Assembly (NCBI GenBank): GCA_007129635.1
Contig: SKVE01000583.1
Span: 1-6,066, forward strand
Direction of reading: 5' to 3'
Length of the DNA stretch: 6,066 nt
Source: Planctomycetaceae bacterium
GTDB lineage: Bacteria > Planctomycetota > Planctomycetia > Pirellulales > Pirellulaceae
This document shows positions 1-6,066 of the stretch, piece by piece (the stretch's first letter is position 1; every line of letters starts with the position of its first letter). Both the position numbers and the translations under genes were made by a program. The notes under the pieces were generated by a model. The model was not told the origin of the DNA, did no database searches, and worked only from the letters and a program-made list of their open reading frames with translations.

Positions 1-612
1 CGGGAATACCGTTTGGTCGGCGATCCGGACGGGTTCACCAGCCACATCGGCGTCGGACTGTGGGATTCGCGGACGATCACACCGGCCCCAGAGGACCCCG
101 ACACCTGGTTCCCTCCGGACTCGTCGCCTTTCGACACCGACGGCACGCCGTACCTGTTCAGCAGTCTGGAGGGGCCGGCCGAGCTGCGGACCGCTTACTG
201 GCACATTCCCACGATGACGTTCATCGCCAGCGCCATCGCTCTGGCGTTGGGCGTGGTGCTGCTGCGGTTCTCGCTGGAGGCCAAGGTCTTTACGGTCCTG
301 GCCGTGGCGCTGATGGTCGTCTTTTTTGGCTTGTTCTGGCCGTCGGTCATCCATAGCTGGTTGTTGGCGGCGCGTTTGGGGATCGCCGCGGTGATCTCGC
401 TCTGGTTGGTCGCCTGGTTCCTGTACGTACACAGGACCGGTGTCATCCAGCAGGCGCTGGCCGCACCGGGCGCCGCTTGGGGTGGCGTGCGGCCGAGCGA
501 GGCTGGGGCAGCGGCTTCACCTGCCACCGTACAACCGGTCGGTGCTCCGGCTGCGGAACCGTCACCGTCGGAGGCGGGCGAAGGGAAAGGAGGCAGCCAT
601 GAATCGCAGTAG
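1..612 (+). CDS. C-terminal part of a multi-helix membrane protein, 5'-truncated
   Basis: The frame is open to the first base of the window, so this is the last 203 residues of a longer protein; the TTG at 13 is not a convincing start because no ribosome binding site can be judged there. Residues 1-70 (window numbering) are a soluble, Asp/Pro-rich stretch ending in a strand-like 'SSLEGPAELR'. Three hydrophobic helices follow at about 74-90, 96-113 and 126-143, then a roughly 60-residue low-complexity Ala/Pro/Gly/Ser tail that ends at TAG 610-612. With an outside N-terminal part the tail would be cytoplasmic. The strand plus three helices resembles the membrane module inside the next gene (about residues 1300-1391 there), so this protein may be a paralogue of that gene's first half; this is inference. 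It overlaps the next gene by 14 nt, suggesting one operon with coupled translation. No family was recognised and no catalytic motif is visible. Confidence 0.8.
   Translation, partial: REYRLVGDPDGFTSHIGVGLWDSRTITPAPEDPDTWFPPDSSPFDTDGTPYLFSSLEGPAELRTAYWHIPTMTFIASAIALALGVVLLRFSLEAKVFTVLAVALMVVFFGLFWPSVIHSWLLAARLGIAAVISLWLVAWFLYVHRTGVIQQALAAPGAAWGGVRPSEAGAAASPATVQPVGAPAAEPSPSEAGEGKGGSHESQ
587..593 (+). promoter_or_regulatory. Shine-Dalgarno for the giant fusion gene
   Basis: AAGGAGG lies 5 nt before the ATG at 599, a near-perfect anti-16S match at good spacing. It decides the start of the next gene: the ATG is followed at once by a signal-peptide-like sequence. The site lies inside the end of the upstream gene, which stops at 610-612, so ribosomes finishing that gene are already at this start. 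No separate promoter is visible. Confidence 0.85.
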
Positions 613-667
613 CGTCTTTCATTGCACGCGGGTGTTCTTGCTGACATGCATCCTTGCCTCGCAGGCG
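599..667 (+). other. N-terminal signal peptide of the giant protein
   Basis: Residues 1-23 show a short basic n-region (R3, R11), a hydrophobic core VFLLTCILA (12-20) and a polar end SQA before PGDE. Cleavage by signal peptidase I near A20-A23 is plausible, although Pro at +1 after A23 is unfavourable, so the exact site is uncertain. C17 does not sit in a good lipobox (LLTC, no Ala/Gly/Ser at -1), so a lipoprotein is less likely. The following domain would be exported through Sec. Confidence 0.7.
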
Positions 668-3600
668 CCGGGGGATGAAAGCCAACGCCCGGCGTGGATC
701 CGCAACGTGTACATCCCGGCGGATCAGGTGAAGGTGTTGTTCGGCAGTTCGTCGCAGGGCGTGCTGATGCCGCGCGACAAGATCTTGGACCTGTGGCAGA
801 AGGCCCGCAGCGAAACGTCCCCGGAAACGGCTCCGGTCGATGCGGTGGTTACCCAGGCCACTTATGAAGCCGAACTGGAAGATCACCAGTTGAGCGTGAC
901 CGGCCGTATCGAAATCGTCAAGCTGGCGGCCGGCTGGCAGAAGATCGATCTGCCGTTGGGCGGCCTGGCGATCGAGTCGGCACGTCTGGACGGCCAGCCG
1001 GCGTGGTTAGGCCAACGGAACGATGGCAGCGTGTTCCTGCTGCTGGAGACGGAAGGCCGTTTCGAGCTGGAACTGGGGATGTCGGTGGCTCTGGTAAGCA
1101 CGGCCGGGGACCTGGCAGCCACGTTGAAGTTGCCGCCGGTACCGGCTTCCGAGATGCGGATACGGCTGGACGACGGCAAGCGGTTGCAGTTGGGCGAGAC
1201 CGTGCTTCAGGCGGCTGAAACCGATGGCGGCCGTCAGGTGTTCCGCATCGCGGTGGGGCAACGGCAGCTTGTACCGCTGGTGGTGTCGGAACTGGTGGCG
1301 GGCGGCAACCGGACGCCCCTGGGGTTTGTCTGCAGCCACTCGACCGGCCACATCGAACCGGCCGGATTCCGCTGGGAAGCGGTGCTCGATCTGGATGTGT
1401 ACGCGCGGGCGGCCGATTCGTTCGAGCTGCGATTACCGGGAACGGTGGATATTGCAGAGATCGAAGGGCCGCAATTGAGCCGATGGACGGTGCACACGCT
1501 GGACGACGACACGGTGGCGGTCGAGTTAGCTTTCCACGAACCGTTCCTCGGCCGGCGCAGCGTGCGTTTGTCCGCGCTGGCGCCCGTCTCGTTGGGGCAG
1601 CCGTGGGACGTTCCGAGGATCGAAGTAACCGGAGCCGCAGCCCACGTGGGGCGAGTGACCTTGGTCCCGGCGCCGGCGCTGCGCGTTCGGGTCGGCGATC
1701 TGTCCGGCATCCGCGCCGAACGCTTGGACGACGACATATCGGATGCGGCGGCGGCCGTCGAGCCTTTGGTGCTGGCCTTCTGGCAGCAGGACTTCCAGTT
1801 GCCGCTGACCATCACGCCGCGACGCAGGACCGTGCGGGCATCGGTGGCGACGCTGGTCCAAGCCGCGTGGCCCGGTTTGATGCTGCGCGGAAGCGTGACC
1901 CTCAGCCCGAGGCACGCCCCGTTGTTCGACGTGGAATTGCAGGTGCCCGGCGACTGGCAAGTGACTTCGATGCATGCTGGCGGCGAGCCCGTGGAGTGGG
2001 AAACGGTGCGGGCTCCCGACGGCGCGGATTCGGGACCTTTGCAGACGCTTCGCGTGGACCTTGCCGAGCCCTTGCATCCGGAACAATCGCTGCAGATCGT
2101 ACTGGCAGCCGTCCGGGACCTGGACGAACGGTCCGAACAGAATAGCGGGTACCGCGAGCTGCCGCTGCCCGAGGTGCGTCTGGTCGACGCCGACGAAGTG
2201 GAGGGGACGCTGCTGGTCCAGGTGCCCCCCGAGGTCGAGATGCAGGTGGCCGACCTGTCGGACGATCTGCAGCCGGTGGCCGTGGACCGTTCGCTCGACC
2301 CCTCCGCTCACGTCACCGGTACGGCACTGCAGTACCGTTACCAGGACGACGCCCACGTCCGAGGTCGGCTGTTGCTCCGTGACCGAACGGCGGTCGTGTC
2401 CGCGGAGACGCTGGCGTTTGTGCGGTTGGACCGCAGCCAACTGGACATACACCACCAGGTGGACCTGCAGATCCGGCACGGCAAGATACGGCAGATCGAA
2501 TTCACGCTGCCCGCAACGGTGGGCGATCGGGTTCAAGTGGCCACCGTCGATTCGGCGGCTCGTGTCATCGAGCAACGTTCCCGCCCGATAGTCGACGAAG
2601 AACGGACCCTGTGGCAGGTAGTGCTGGACCAGCCGGTGACGGGCGACCTGACGCTGAGCGTCGATCTGGCGCAGCCGTTTGCCCAGCACGGAACGGGACC
2701 GCAGGCTGCGGCCACCGTGGACGTGCCGGTGCTGGCGTTGCAGAACATCTCGCGACAAAGCGGCATCGTGGCCGTGGAAGCGGCTGGCGACCAGCAGATC
2801 ACGTTCGAACCTGACAAGCTCCGCCAACTGGATCCGGCCGAATTGCCGGTGCCGGTCGCCTACACGGCCGATCAACGAATCGTCGCCGCCTGGCACTACC
2901 AACGTTTGCCGTACCGGCTGGCGGTCTCGGCGACCCATCACCGGTCGGTATCCGGGCTGAACGCGATCTGCGACGAGGTGGTGATCATCAGCGTCGCCGG
3001 GCACCAGGGCCGGACTCGCCACCAGGCCCGTTTCTGGCTGCGCAGTGACGCGTTGCAACACGTCCCGCTGACGTTGCCGGCGACGGCCGATCTGTGGTCC
3101 GTGCTGCTGGACGGCGATCCCATCGAAGTGCGCCAGAGCAACGGCGTCTTGATGATCCCTCTGCCGCCCGGACAAGCGGTTGGGCGTGCCAACCGTCAGT
3201 TGACACTGCTGTACGAAACGCAGAGCCCGTCCTTGGCGGCCAACGGTTTCTTGGGGCGATGGCGGCCTCAGACGGTCCGCTACCGGGCTCCCGATATGGC
3301 CGTCGCCACCCTTGGTACCACGTGGTACATCGAACCGCCGCAAGGTGCGAACGTGGTTTCGACCGGCGGCGATTTCACGCCGCTGACACCGACCGCTCGC
3401 CCGACGCTGGTAACGCGTCTGGCCGAAACCATCGCGTATCACAGTACATCCAACTGGGGATGGAAACTCGGGGGCCTGGTCGTCGGCGCGATCTTCCTGG
3501 GCGTCTTTTCTCTGGTTTTCAGTGGCAAGTCGTGGCAGACACGTTCTGTCGAGGTGCTGGTGGTGTTCGGGACAATCGTCATCCTTGCCGCGCTGTTATT

Positions 3601-6066
3601 GCCTGCCACTCAGTCGGCGCGCGAGGCTGCTCGGCGAGCACAGTGTACCAACCACCTGAAACAGATCGCGCTGGCCCTGCACAACTACCACGACACCTAC
3701 GGCGAGTTTCCACCGGCGGCGATCGGGCCGCAGCACGTGCCGCGGGAGCGCCAGTTCAGTTGGTTGGTGGCGATGCTGCCCTATCTCGAACAAGCGGCAC
3801 TGTATGACCTGTTGCGGCTGGATCTGCCTTGGGACGATCCGCACAACGCCGAATTGCTGCGGGGCGTCGCGATCAGCACGCTGCGTTGTCCCAGCTCGCC
3901 GGGGCCTCTGGTCGAAGAAGACGGATTCGCCCGGACCTCGTACGTCGCCGTCACGGGCGCCGACTGGACGCACGGCCTGGGCGAGGCGCGCGGGATCATC
4001 GGACTGGACAGGGGGTTGAGCCTGAAGGAAATCACCGACGGTAGCAGCAATACGATCATGGTGGCCGAGGTCACCGACGGCGGCCGATGGTTTGCCGCTG
4101 GCGCGGGGACGGCGCGCCCGATCGACGCGTGGATCGACAAGGCCCCGTGGAGTTTGCATCCCGGCGGCGGGCAAGTGGCGCTTGCCGACGGTGCGGTCCG
4201 ATTCCTTTCCGACGATATCGAGCCGGCGACGCTCCGCGCAATGGCCACCGCCCGAGGACGTGAAGGGTTGGTAGACGATGGCAGCGAGGCCCCTGCGGTT
4301 GCGGCACGTGCCGAACCCCTACCCGCCGAACCCCTACCCGCCGAACCAGCGCCGGATCCGATGGCTGCTCCCGAGCCCGCAGAGCCCGCGGTTGTACCGC
4401 CCGCGCCGGTCGCAGAACGGATGGTGCTGCCCGGCCGCGCAGGATTGTCGCTGCGTCTGGCCTTGGAAACCCGAGGCGAGCCGTCGATGCGGTTCCGTCA
4501 CGAAGGCGGCGCGGGAGAACTGGTGCTGGGGGTGCAGGACCGGAGCTTCGCCCAACGTCTGCAATGGACGATGGTTGCCGTCGTCTTGCTGGCCGCTTGG
4601 ATCGGACGGCGCATGCCACGCAAGCGGCAATGGGCGGCCGTGCTGGTCGGGCTGAGCGTGCCGATCGGTCTGGCCGGGCTGAGCCCGCCGGCCTGGACCC
4701 CGCTGCTGGACGGACTGCTGCTGGGCTCGCTGGCAGCCGGGGTTCTGTGGATGCTGCTGCTGTTCGTTGCCCGATTCCACGAATCGCTGGGCCGCGGTGC
4801 TGGCGCATCGAGCGCCGTCGCCGTGATCCTGGTACTGGCCCTGGGCGCGGACGCGGACGAGCCGGCGGAACAAGCCACGCAAGCGGCCGCCGACCGGCTC
4901 GGTCAACCGGACCTGACGTTGTACATTCCCTACGACCCGGAAAGCGGAACGCCGTTAGACAGCGAGCAGGCGTATCTGCTGGACGAGGACTTCCAGCGGC
5001 TCTGGCGCCAGGCACATCCCGAGCCGCTGGAGCAGACGTTGCCCGAGGTCGGGGCCATCGTCAGCCACGCCGAGTATTCGGGGCGGCTTCAGGACGATGT
5101 CGCCCGCTTCGATGGCCGGCTGCTGATCCATCACCTGGGCAACGGCTGGGCGCGGGCCGCTCTGCCGCTGGGCGATGTCGCGCTGGAGTCGCTCGAAATC
5201 AACGGCCGCCCGACGTCGCTGGACGATGATGGCAATGTGCCGGCGATCCTGCTGGACCAGCCCGGCCCGCATGTCGTGGACGTTCGCTTCAGCGTCCCGG
5301 TCAGCCGACTGGGAGCGACCGGCCGGATGGTGCTGCCCTTGCGCCCGGTCCCGTCGGGCCGGCTGCTGTTTACCTTGCCGCCGGGCGATCTGGACGTCCA
5401 GATCACCGGATCGGCCGGCGGCTGGCGACAAATCCCGCAGCCCGTCGCGGTCGACGATGCCGAACCATCGGAATCGCCAGATCCGGCGACGCAGACGCCA
5501 ACCGCGGCAGAGATCGGCGACATGGTCAGTGTACCACTGGGGGAAATGGGCGATCTGGCCGTGTCTTGGCAGCCGCGGCTTGCCGAGGCGCGTGAAGGGC
5601 ACCTGATGAGCGCCGATCAAATGCTGCACATCGGTGTACGGGATTCCGGCGTGCACTTCGGCAACCACATCCACTACCGGATTCAGCAGGGGGCCGTTCA
5701 TGAACTGCAGTTGCGGATCCCGCCGGACATCGCGGTGCGAAGCGTCCAGGGACGGGACGTTGCGGACTGGTCGATCGACGCCGATGACGGCCACGCAGCA
5801 GAGTCGCGGCTTGTCGTCGCGCTGAAAACGGAACTGACCACCAGCACGGACCTGCATGTCGACGCAGTCCGCCGCGACGGCCAAACCACGGGAACGATCG
5901 AGATCGATGCGATCGAGCCGTTGGGCGTCGCGCGGGAAACGGGCCGGATTGCGGTGGAGTGCTCGAGCCAGTTCCAGGTGCGAGTCGAGCGGGCGGACAA
6001 CGTGGATCAGATCGACCGGGCCAGCGTCGAGCCACAGCATGCGGACGACGGCGATTTTGTGGCTGC
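599..6066 (+). CDS. Giant modular envelope protein with internal DUF1559 (H-X9-DG) domain, two homologous halves, 3'-truncated
   Basis: One frame is open from ATG 599 to the window edge (1822 complete codons, no stop). The start is supported by AAGGAGG 5 nt upstream and by a signal peptide (residues 1 to about 23: basic start, hydrophobic core 12-20). Order of parts: YIP...W module 36-137; beta-rich region to about 950, with LP-containing strand motifs near 114, 275, 443, 633 and 821; membrane helix 957-974; second helix 984-1001, which begins a DUF1559 domain reaching about 1210; Pro/Glu/Ala linker about 1235-1275; three helices 1323-1391; signal-peptide-like segment 1392-1421; second YIP...W module 1440-1541; Asp/Glu/Pro/Thr linker 1619-1641; further beta repeats, one near 1701. 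The arms and the DUF1559 domain are predicted extracytoplasmic. DUF1559 proteins usually carry the pilin-like helix at their N-terminus; here it is internal. No enzymatic motif was seen, so the function is unknown; a membrane-tethered structural or scaffold role is inference. The reading frame is certain, the role is not. Confidence 0.9.
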   Translation, partial: MNRSSVFHCTRVFLLTCILASQAPGDESQRPAWIRNVYIPADQVKVLFGSSSQGVLMPRDKILDLWQKARSETSPETAPVDAVVTQATYEAELEDHQLSVTGRIEIVKLAAGWQKIDLPLGGLAIESARLDGQPAWLGQRNDGSVFLLLETEGRFELELGMSVALVSTAGDLAATLKLPPVPASEMRIRLDDGKRLQLGETVLQAAETDGGRQVFRIAVGQRQLVPLVVSELVAGGNRTPLGFVCSHSTGHIEPAGFRWEAVLDLDVYARAADSFELRLPGTVDIAEIEGPQLSRWTVHTLDDDTVAVELAFHEPFLGRRSVRLSALAPVSLGQPWDVPRIEVTGAAAHVGRVTLVPAPALRVRVGDLSGIRAERLDDDISDAAAAVEPLVLAFWQQDFQLPLTITPRRRTVRASVATLVQAAWPGLMLRGSVTLSPRHAPLFDVELQVPGDWQVTSMHAGGEPVEWETVRAPDGADSGPLQTLRVDLAEPLHPEQSLQIVLAAVRDLDERSEQNSGYRELPLPEVRLVDADEVEGTLLVQVPPEVEMQVADLSDDLQPVAVDRSLDPSAHVTGTALQYRYQDDAHVRGRLLLRDRTAVVSAETLAFVRLDRSQLDIHHQVDLQIRHGKIRQIEFTLPATVGDRVQVATVDSAARVIEQRSRPIVDEERTLWQVVLDQPVTGDLTLSVDLAQPFAQHGTGPQAAATVDVPVLALQNISRQSGIVAVEAAGDQQITFEPDKLRQLDPAELPVPVAYTADQRIVAAWHYQRLPYRLAVSATHHRSVSGLNAICDEVVIISVAGHQGRTRHQARFWLRSDALQHVPLTLPATADLWSVLLDGDPIEVRQSNGVLMIPLPPGQAVGRANRQLTLLYETQSPSLAANGFLGRWRPQTVRYRAPDMAVATLGTTWYIEPPQGANVVSTGGDFTPLTPTARPTLVTRLAETIAYHSTSNWGWKLGGLVVGAIFLGVFSLVFSGKSWQTRSVEVLVVFGTIVILAALLLPATQSAREAARRAQCTNHLKQIALALHNYHDTYGEFPPAAIGPQHVPRERQFSWLVAMLPYLEQAALYDLLRLDLPWDDPHNAELLRGVAISTLRCPSSPGPLVEEDGFARTSYVAVTGADWTHGLGEARGIIGLDRGLSLKEITDGSSNTIMVAEVTDGGRWFAAGAGTARPIDAWIDKAPWSLHPGGGQVALADGAVRFLSDDIEPATLRAMATARGREGLVDDGSEAPAVAARAEPLPAEPLPAEPAPDPMAAPEPAEPAVVPPAPVAERMVLPGRAGLSLRLALETRGEPSMRFRHEGGAGELVLGVQDRSFAQRLQWTMVAVVLLAAWIGRRMPRKRQWAAVLVGLSVPIGLAGLSPPAWTPLLDGLLLGSLAAGVLWMLLLFVARFHESLGRGAGASSAVAVILVLALGADADEPAEQATQAAADRLGQPDLTLYIPYDPESGTPLDSEQAYLLDEDFQRLWRQAHPEPLEQTLPEVGAIVSHAEYSGRLQDDVARFDGRLLIHHLGNGWARAALPLGDVALESLEINGRPTSLDDDGNVPAILLDQPGPHVVDVRFSVPVSRLGATGRMVLPLRPVPSGRLLFTLPPGDLDVQITGSAGGWRQIPQPVAVDDAEPSESPDPATQTPTAAEIGDMVSVPLGEMGDLAVSWQPRLAEAREGHLMSADQMLHIGVRDSGVHFGNHIHYRIQQGAVHELQLRIPPDIAVRSVQGRDVADWSIDADDGHAAESRLVVALKTELTTSTDLHVDAVRRDGQTTGTIEIDAIEPLGVARETGRIAVECSSQFQVRVERADNVDQIDRASVEPQHADDGDFVA
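704..1009 (+). repeat. YIP...W module, first copy (residues 36-137)
   Basis: This is the first copy of an internally duplicated protein module. Landmarks are Y38-I39-P40, W66 and W113, followed by DLPLGGLAIESARLDGQP. The second copy at 4916-5221 has the same landmarks at Y1442-I1443-P1444, W1469 and W1517 with almost the same spacing (28 and 47 residues here, 27 and 48 there). Residues 80-137 align without gaps to 1484-1541 with 23 of 58 identical by eye. The copies have diverged at DNA level, so the duplication is old. The module's function is not known to me. Confidence 0.8.
3470..3520 (+). other. Transmembrane helix before the DUF1559 domain (residues 958-974)
   Basis: A clean hydrophobic stretch (GGLVVGAIFLGVFSLVF) follows the first beta-rich arm. 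It is joined by a short basic loop (GKSWQTR) to the pilin-like helix at 984-1001, making a hairpin. With the arm outside, this helix enters the cytoplasm and the basic loop is cytoplasmic, which fits the positive-inside rule. Confidence 0.8.
3548..4228 (+). other. Embedded DUF1559 / pseudopilin-type H-X9-DG domain (residues 984-1210)
   Basis: The segment starts with a type IV pilin-like helix, VEVLVVFGTIVILAALLLPA, then the family signature ATQSAREAARRAQCTNHLKQ and ALHNYHDTYGEFPPAA. Next come W1055 in SWLVAMLPYLEQ, C1097 in CPSSPG, a TSYVAVTG strand, the ITDGSSNT turn (1145-1152) and the closing motif H1187-X9-D1197-G1198 in HPGGGQVALADGAVRFL. These are the ordered hallmarks of DUF1559 (SBP_bac_10), a planctomycete family with prepilin-like N-termini. 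Two things are odd: the domain lies about 980 residues into a protein, and the usual prepilin peptidase site (Gly-Phe before the helix) is replaced by Gln-Thr, although the Glu typical of pilin helices is kept (E985). At about 225 residues including the helix it is a complete but compact copy. Confidence 0.92.
4310..4347 (+). repeat. 15-nt tandem repeat in the Pro-rich linker
   Basis: The unit GCCGAACCCCTACCC occurs twice in full (4310-4324, 4325-4339), followed by eight matching bases of a third copy. It is in frame and encodes AEPLP-AEPLP-AEP, at the start of a Pro/Glu/Ala linker that reaches about 4420 and connects the DUF1559 domain to the next beta and membrane segment. The exact DNA identity suggests recent slippage expansion; the linker length may vary between strains. 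Confidence 0.9.
4565..4771 (+). other. Internal three-helix membrane module (residues 1323-1391)
   Basis: Three hydrophobic segments lie at about 1323-1336, 1345-1361 and 1369-1391. The first loop is strongly basic (RRMPRKR) and the second is short and uncharged (SPPAWTP), so the first loop should be cytoplasmic and the second outside. A strand-like stretch with HEGGAGELVLG (from residue 1301) comes before the helices, matching LEGPAEL before the three C-terminal helices of the upstream gene product. In that protein this module ends the chain apart from a tail; here the chain continues. Confidence 0.75.
4772..4861 (+). other. Internal signal-peptide-like segment (residues 1392-1421)
   Basis: After the membrane module comes a polar, basic stretch (R1392, R1400 region), then a hydrophobic core AVAVILVLALG (1406-1416) and an Ala-X-Ala site (A1417-D-A1419) before DEP. 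This is the n-h-c layout of a cleavable signal peptide, and it sits just before the second YIP...W module, as the true signal peptide sits before the first. It may act as a sixth transmembrane helix or still be cleaved, which would release the second arm. Which of these happens cannot be told from sequence. Confidence 0.6.
4916..5221 (+). repeat. YIP...W module, second copy (residues 1440-1541)
   Basis: Landmarks Y1442-I-P, W1469 and W1517 and the segment ALPLGDVALESLEINGRP correspond to the first copy at 704-1009. Similarity continues at lower level: LPPVPASEMRIRL in the first half matches LRPVPSGRLLFTL in the second, and a strand motif ending in W near 296 matches one near 1724. The second half therefore repeats at least about 350 residues of the first, not just this module. 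Its end is beyond the window. Confidence 0.8.

Noticed and set aside
13..612. Complete gene starting at TTG 13
   Set aside because: The frame is open through position 1 and the start would fall in the middle of a soluble region with no visible signal or ribosome binding site, so a 5'-truncated gene is more likely.
599..667. Lipoprotein signal with C17 as the lipidated residue
   Set aside because: The sequence around it, LLTC followed by ILASQA, lacks the small residue at -1 and has hydrophobic residues after the Cys; an ordinary signal peptidase I substrate fits better.
1526..3442. 638-codon open frame on the minus strand
   Set aside because: It lies wholly antisense to the giant gene. Its translation is Arg/Gln/His/Gly-rich without domains, as expected from the complement of a high-GC coding frame with few stops. 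The + strand product has clear family motifs.
3548..3644. Functional prepilin peptidase cleavage site
   Set aside because: The Gly-Phe pair before the helix is replaced by Gln-Thr and the site is about 980 residues from the N-terminus, in a loop between two helices, so standard prepilin processing is unlikely.
4071..5015. 314-codon open frame on the minus strand
   Set aside because: Low-complexity Arg/Pro/Ala translation, antisense to the DUF1559 end and the membrane module; a composition artefact.
4751..6066. Separate gene starting at ATG 4751, giving the second half its own signal peptide
   Set aside because: No Shine-Dalgarno precedes it (the upstream bases encode the third membrane helix), the frame continues unbroken from 599, and this ATG falls inside a membrane helix. 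It is retained only as an evolutionary idea (former gene boundary).
1..6066. tRNA, rRNA, CRISPR array, insertion sequence or intrinsic terminator
   Set aside because: The window is covered by two overlapping coding frames. I saw no direct-repeat arrays with spacers, no transposase, no inverted terminal repeats and no GC hairpin followed by a T-run.

Overview
The window looks like planctomycete DNA, most likely from the Pirellulales or a relative. The evidence is the high GC content with strongly G/C-biased third codon positions, a DUF1559 (H-X9-DG, pseudopilin-derived) domain of the kind expanded in Planctomycetota, and very large secreted proteins rich in beta strands. This assignment is an inference; the window holds no phylogenetic marker. 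Everything supportable lies on the + strand, and there is no intergenic space.

Layout: (1) Positions 1-612 hold the 3' end of a gene whose start lies upstream. It encodes a short extracytoplasmic stretch, three transmembrane helices and an Ala/Pro/Gly-rich tail. (2) A strong Shine-Dalgarno (587-593) inside that gene serves an ATG at 599, so the next gene overlaps the first by 14 nt. (3) From 599 to the window end one reading frame stays open for 1822 complete codons and runs off the edge. I read it codon by codon and found no stop and no frame change. It is the main content of the window.

The giant protein has this order: N-terminal signal peptide; a first 'YIP...W' module followed by regularly spaced beta-rich repeats (about residues 36-950); a transmembrane hairpin whose second helix is the pilin-like helix of an embedded DUF1559 domain (984-1210, with a perfect H-X9-DG at 1187-1198); a Pro/Glu/Ala linker with a 15-nt tandem repeat; three more transmembrane helices (about 1323-1391); a signal-peptide-like segment (about 1392-1421); and a second copy of the 'YIP...W' module with its beta repeats, still running at the window edge. 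The two halves are homologous: 23 of 58 residues match by eye in the best segment. The internal order 'three TM helices, signal-like segment, YIP module' repeats what is seen between the first and second genes.

Interpretation (inference): the locus is a tandem family of envelope proteins that share an N-terminal export signal, a YIP-type module, beta-sandwich repeats and a C-terminal membrane module. In the second gene two such units appear fused, with a DUF1559 pseudopilin domain between them. Both large beta-rich arms and the DUF1559 domain are predicted on the periplasmic or outer face, tethered by about six membrane helices whose connecting loops fit the positive-inside rule. No enzymatic active site is recognisable, so a structural or scaffold role in the cell envelope is the most that can be suggested.
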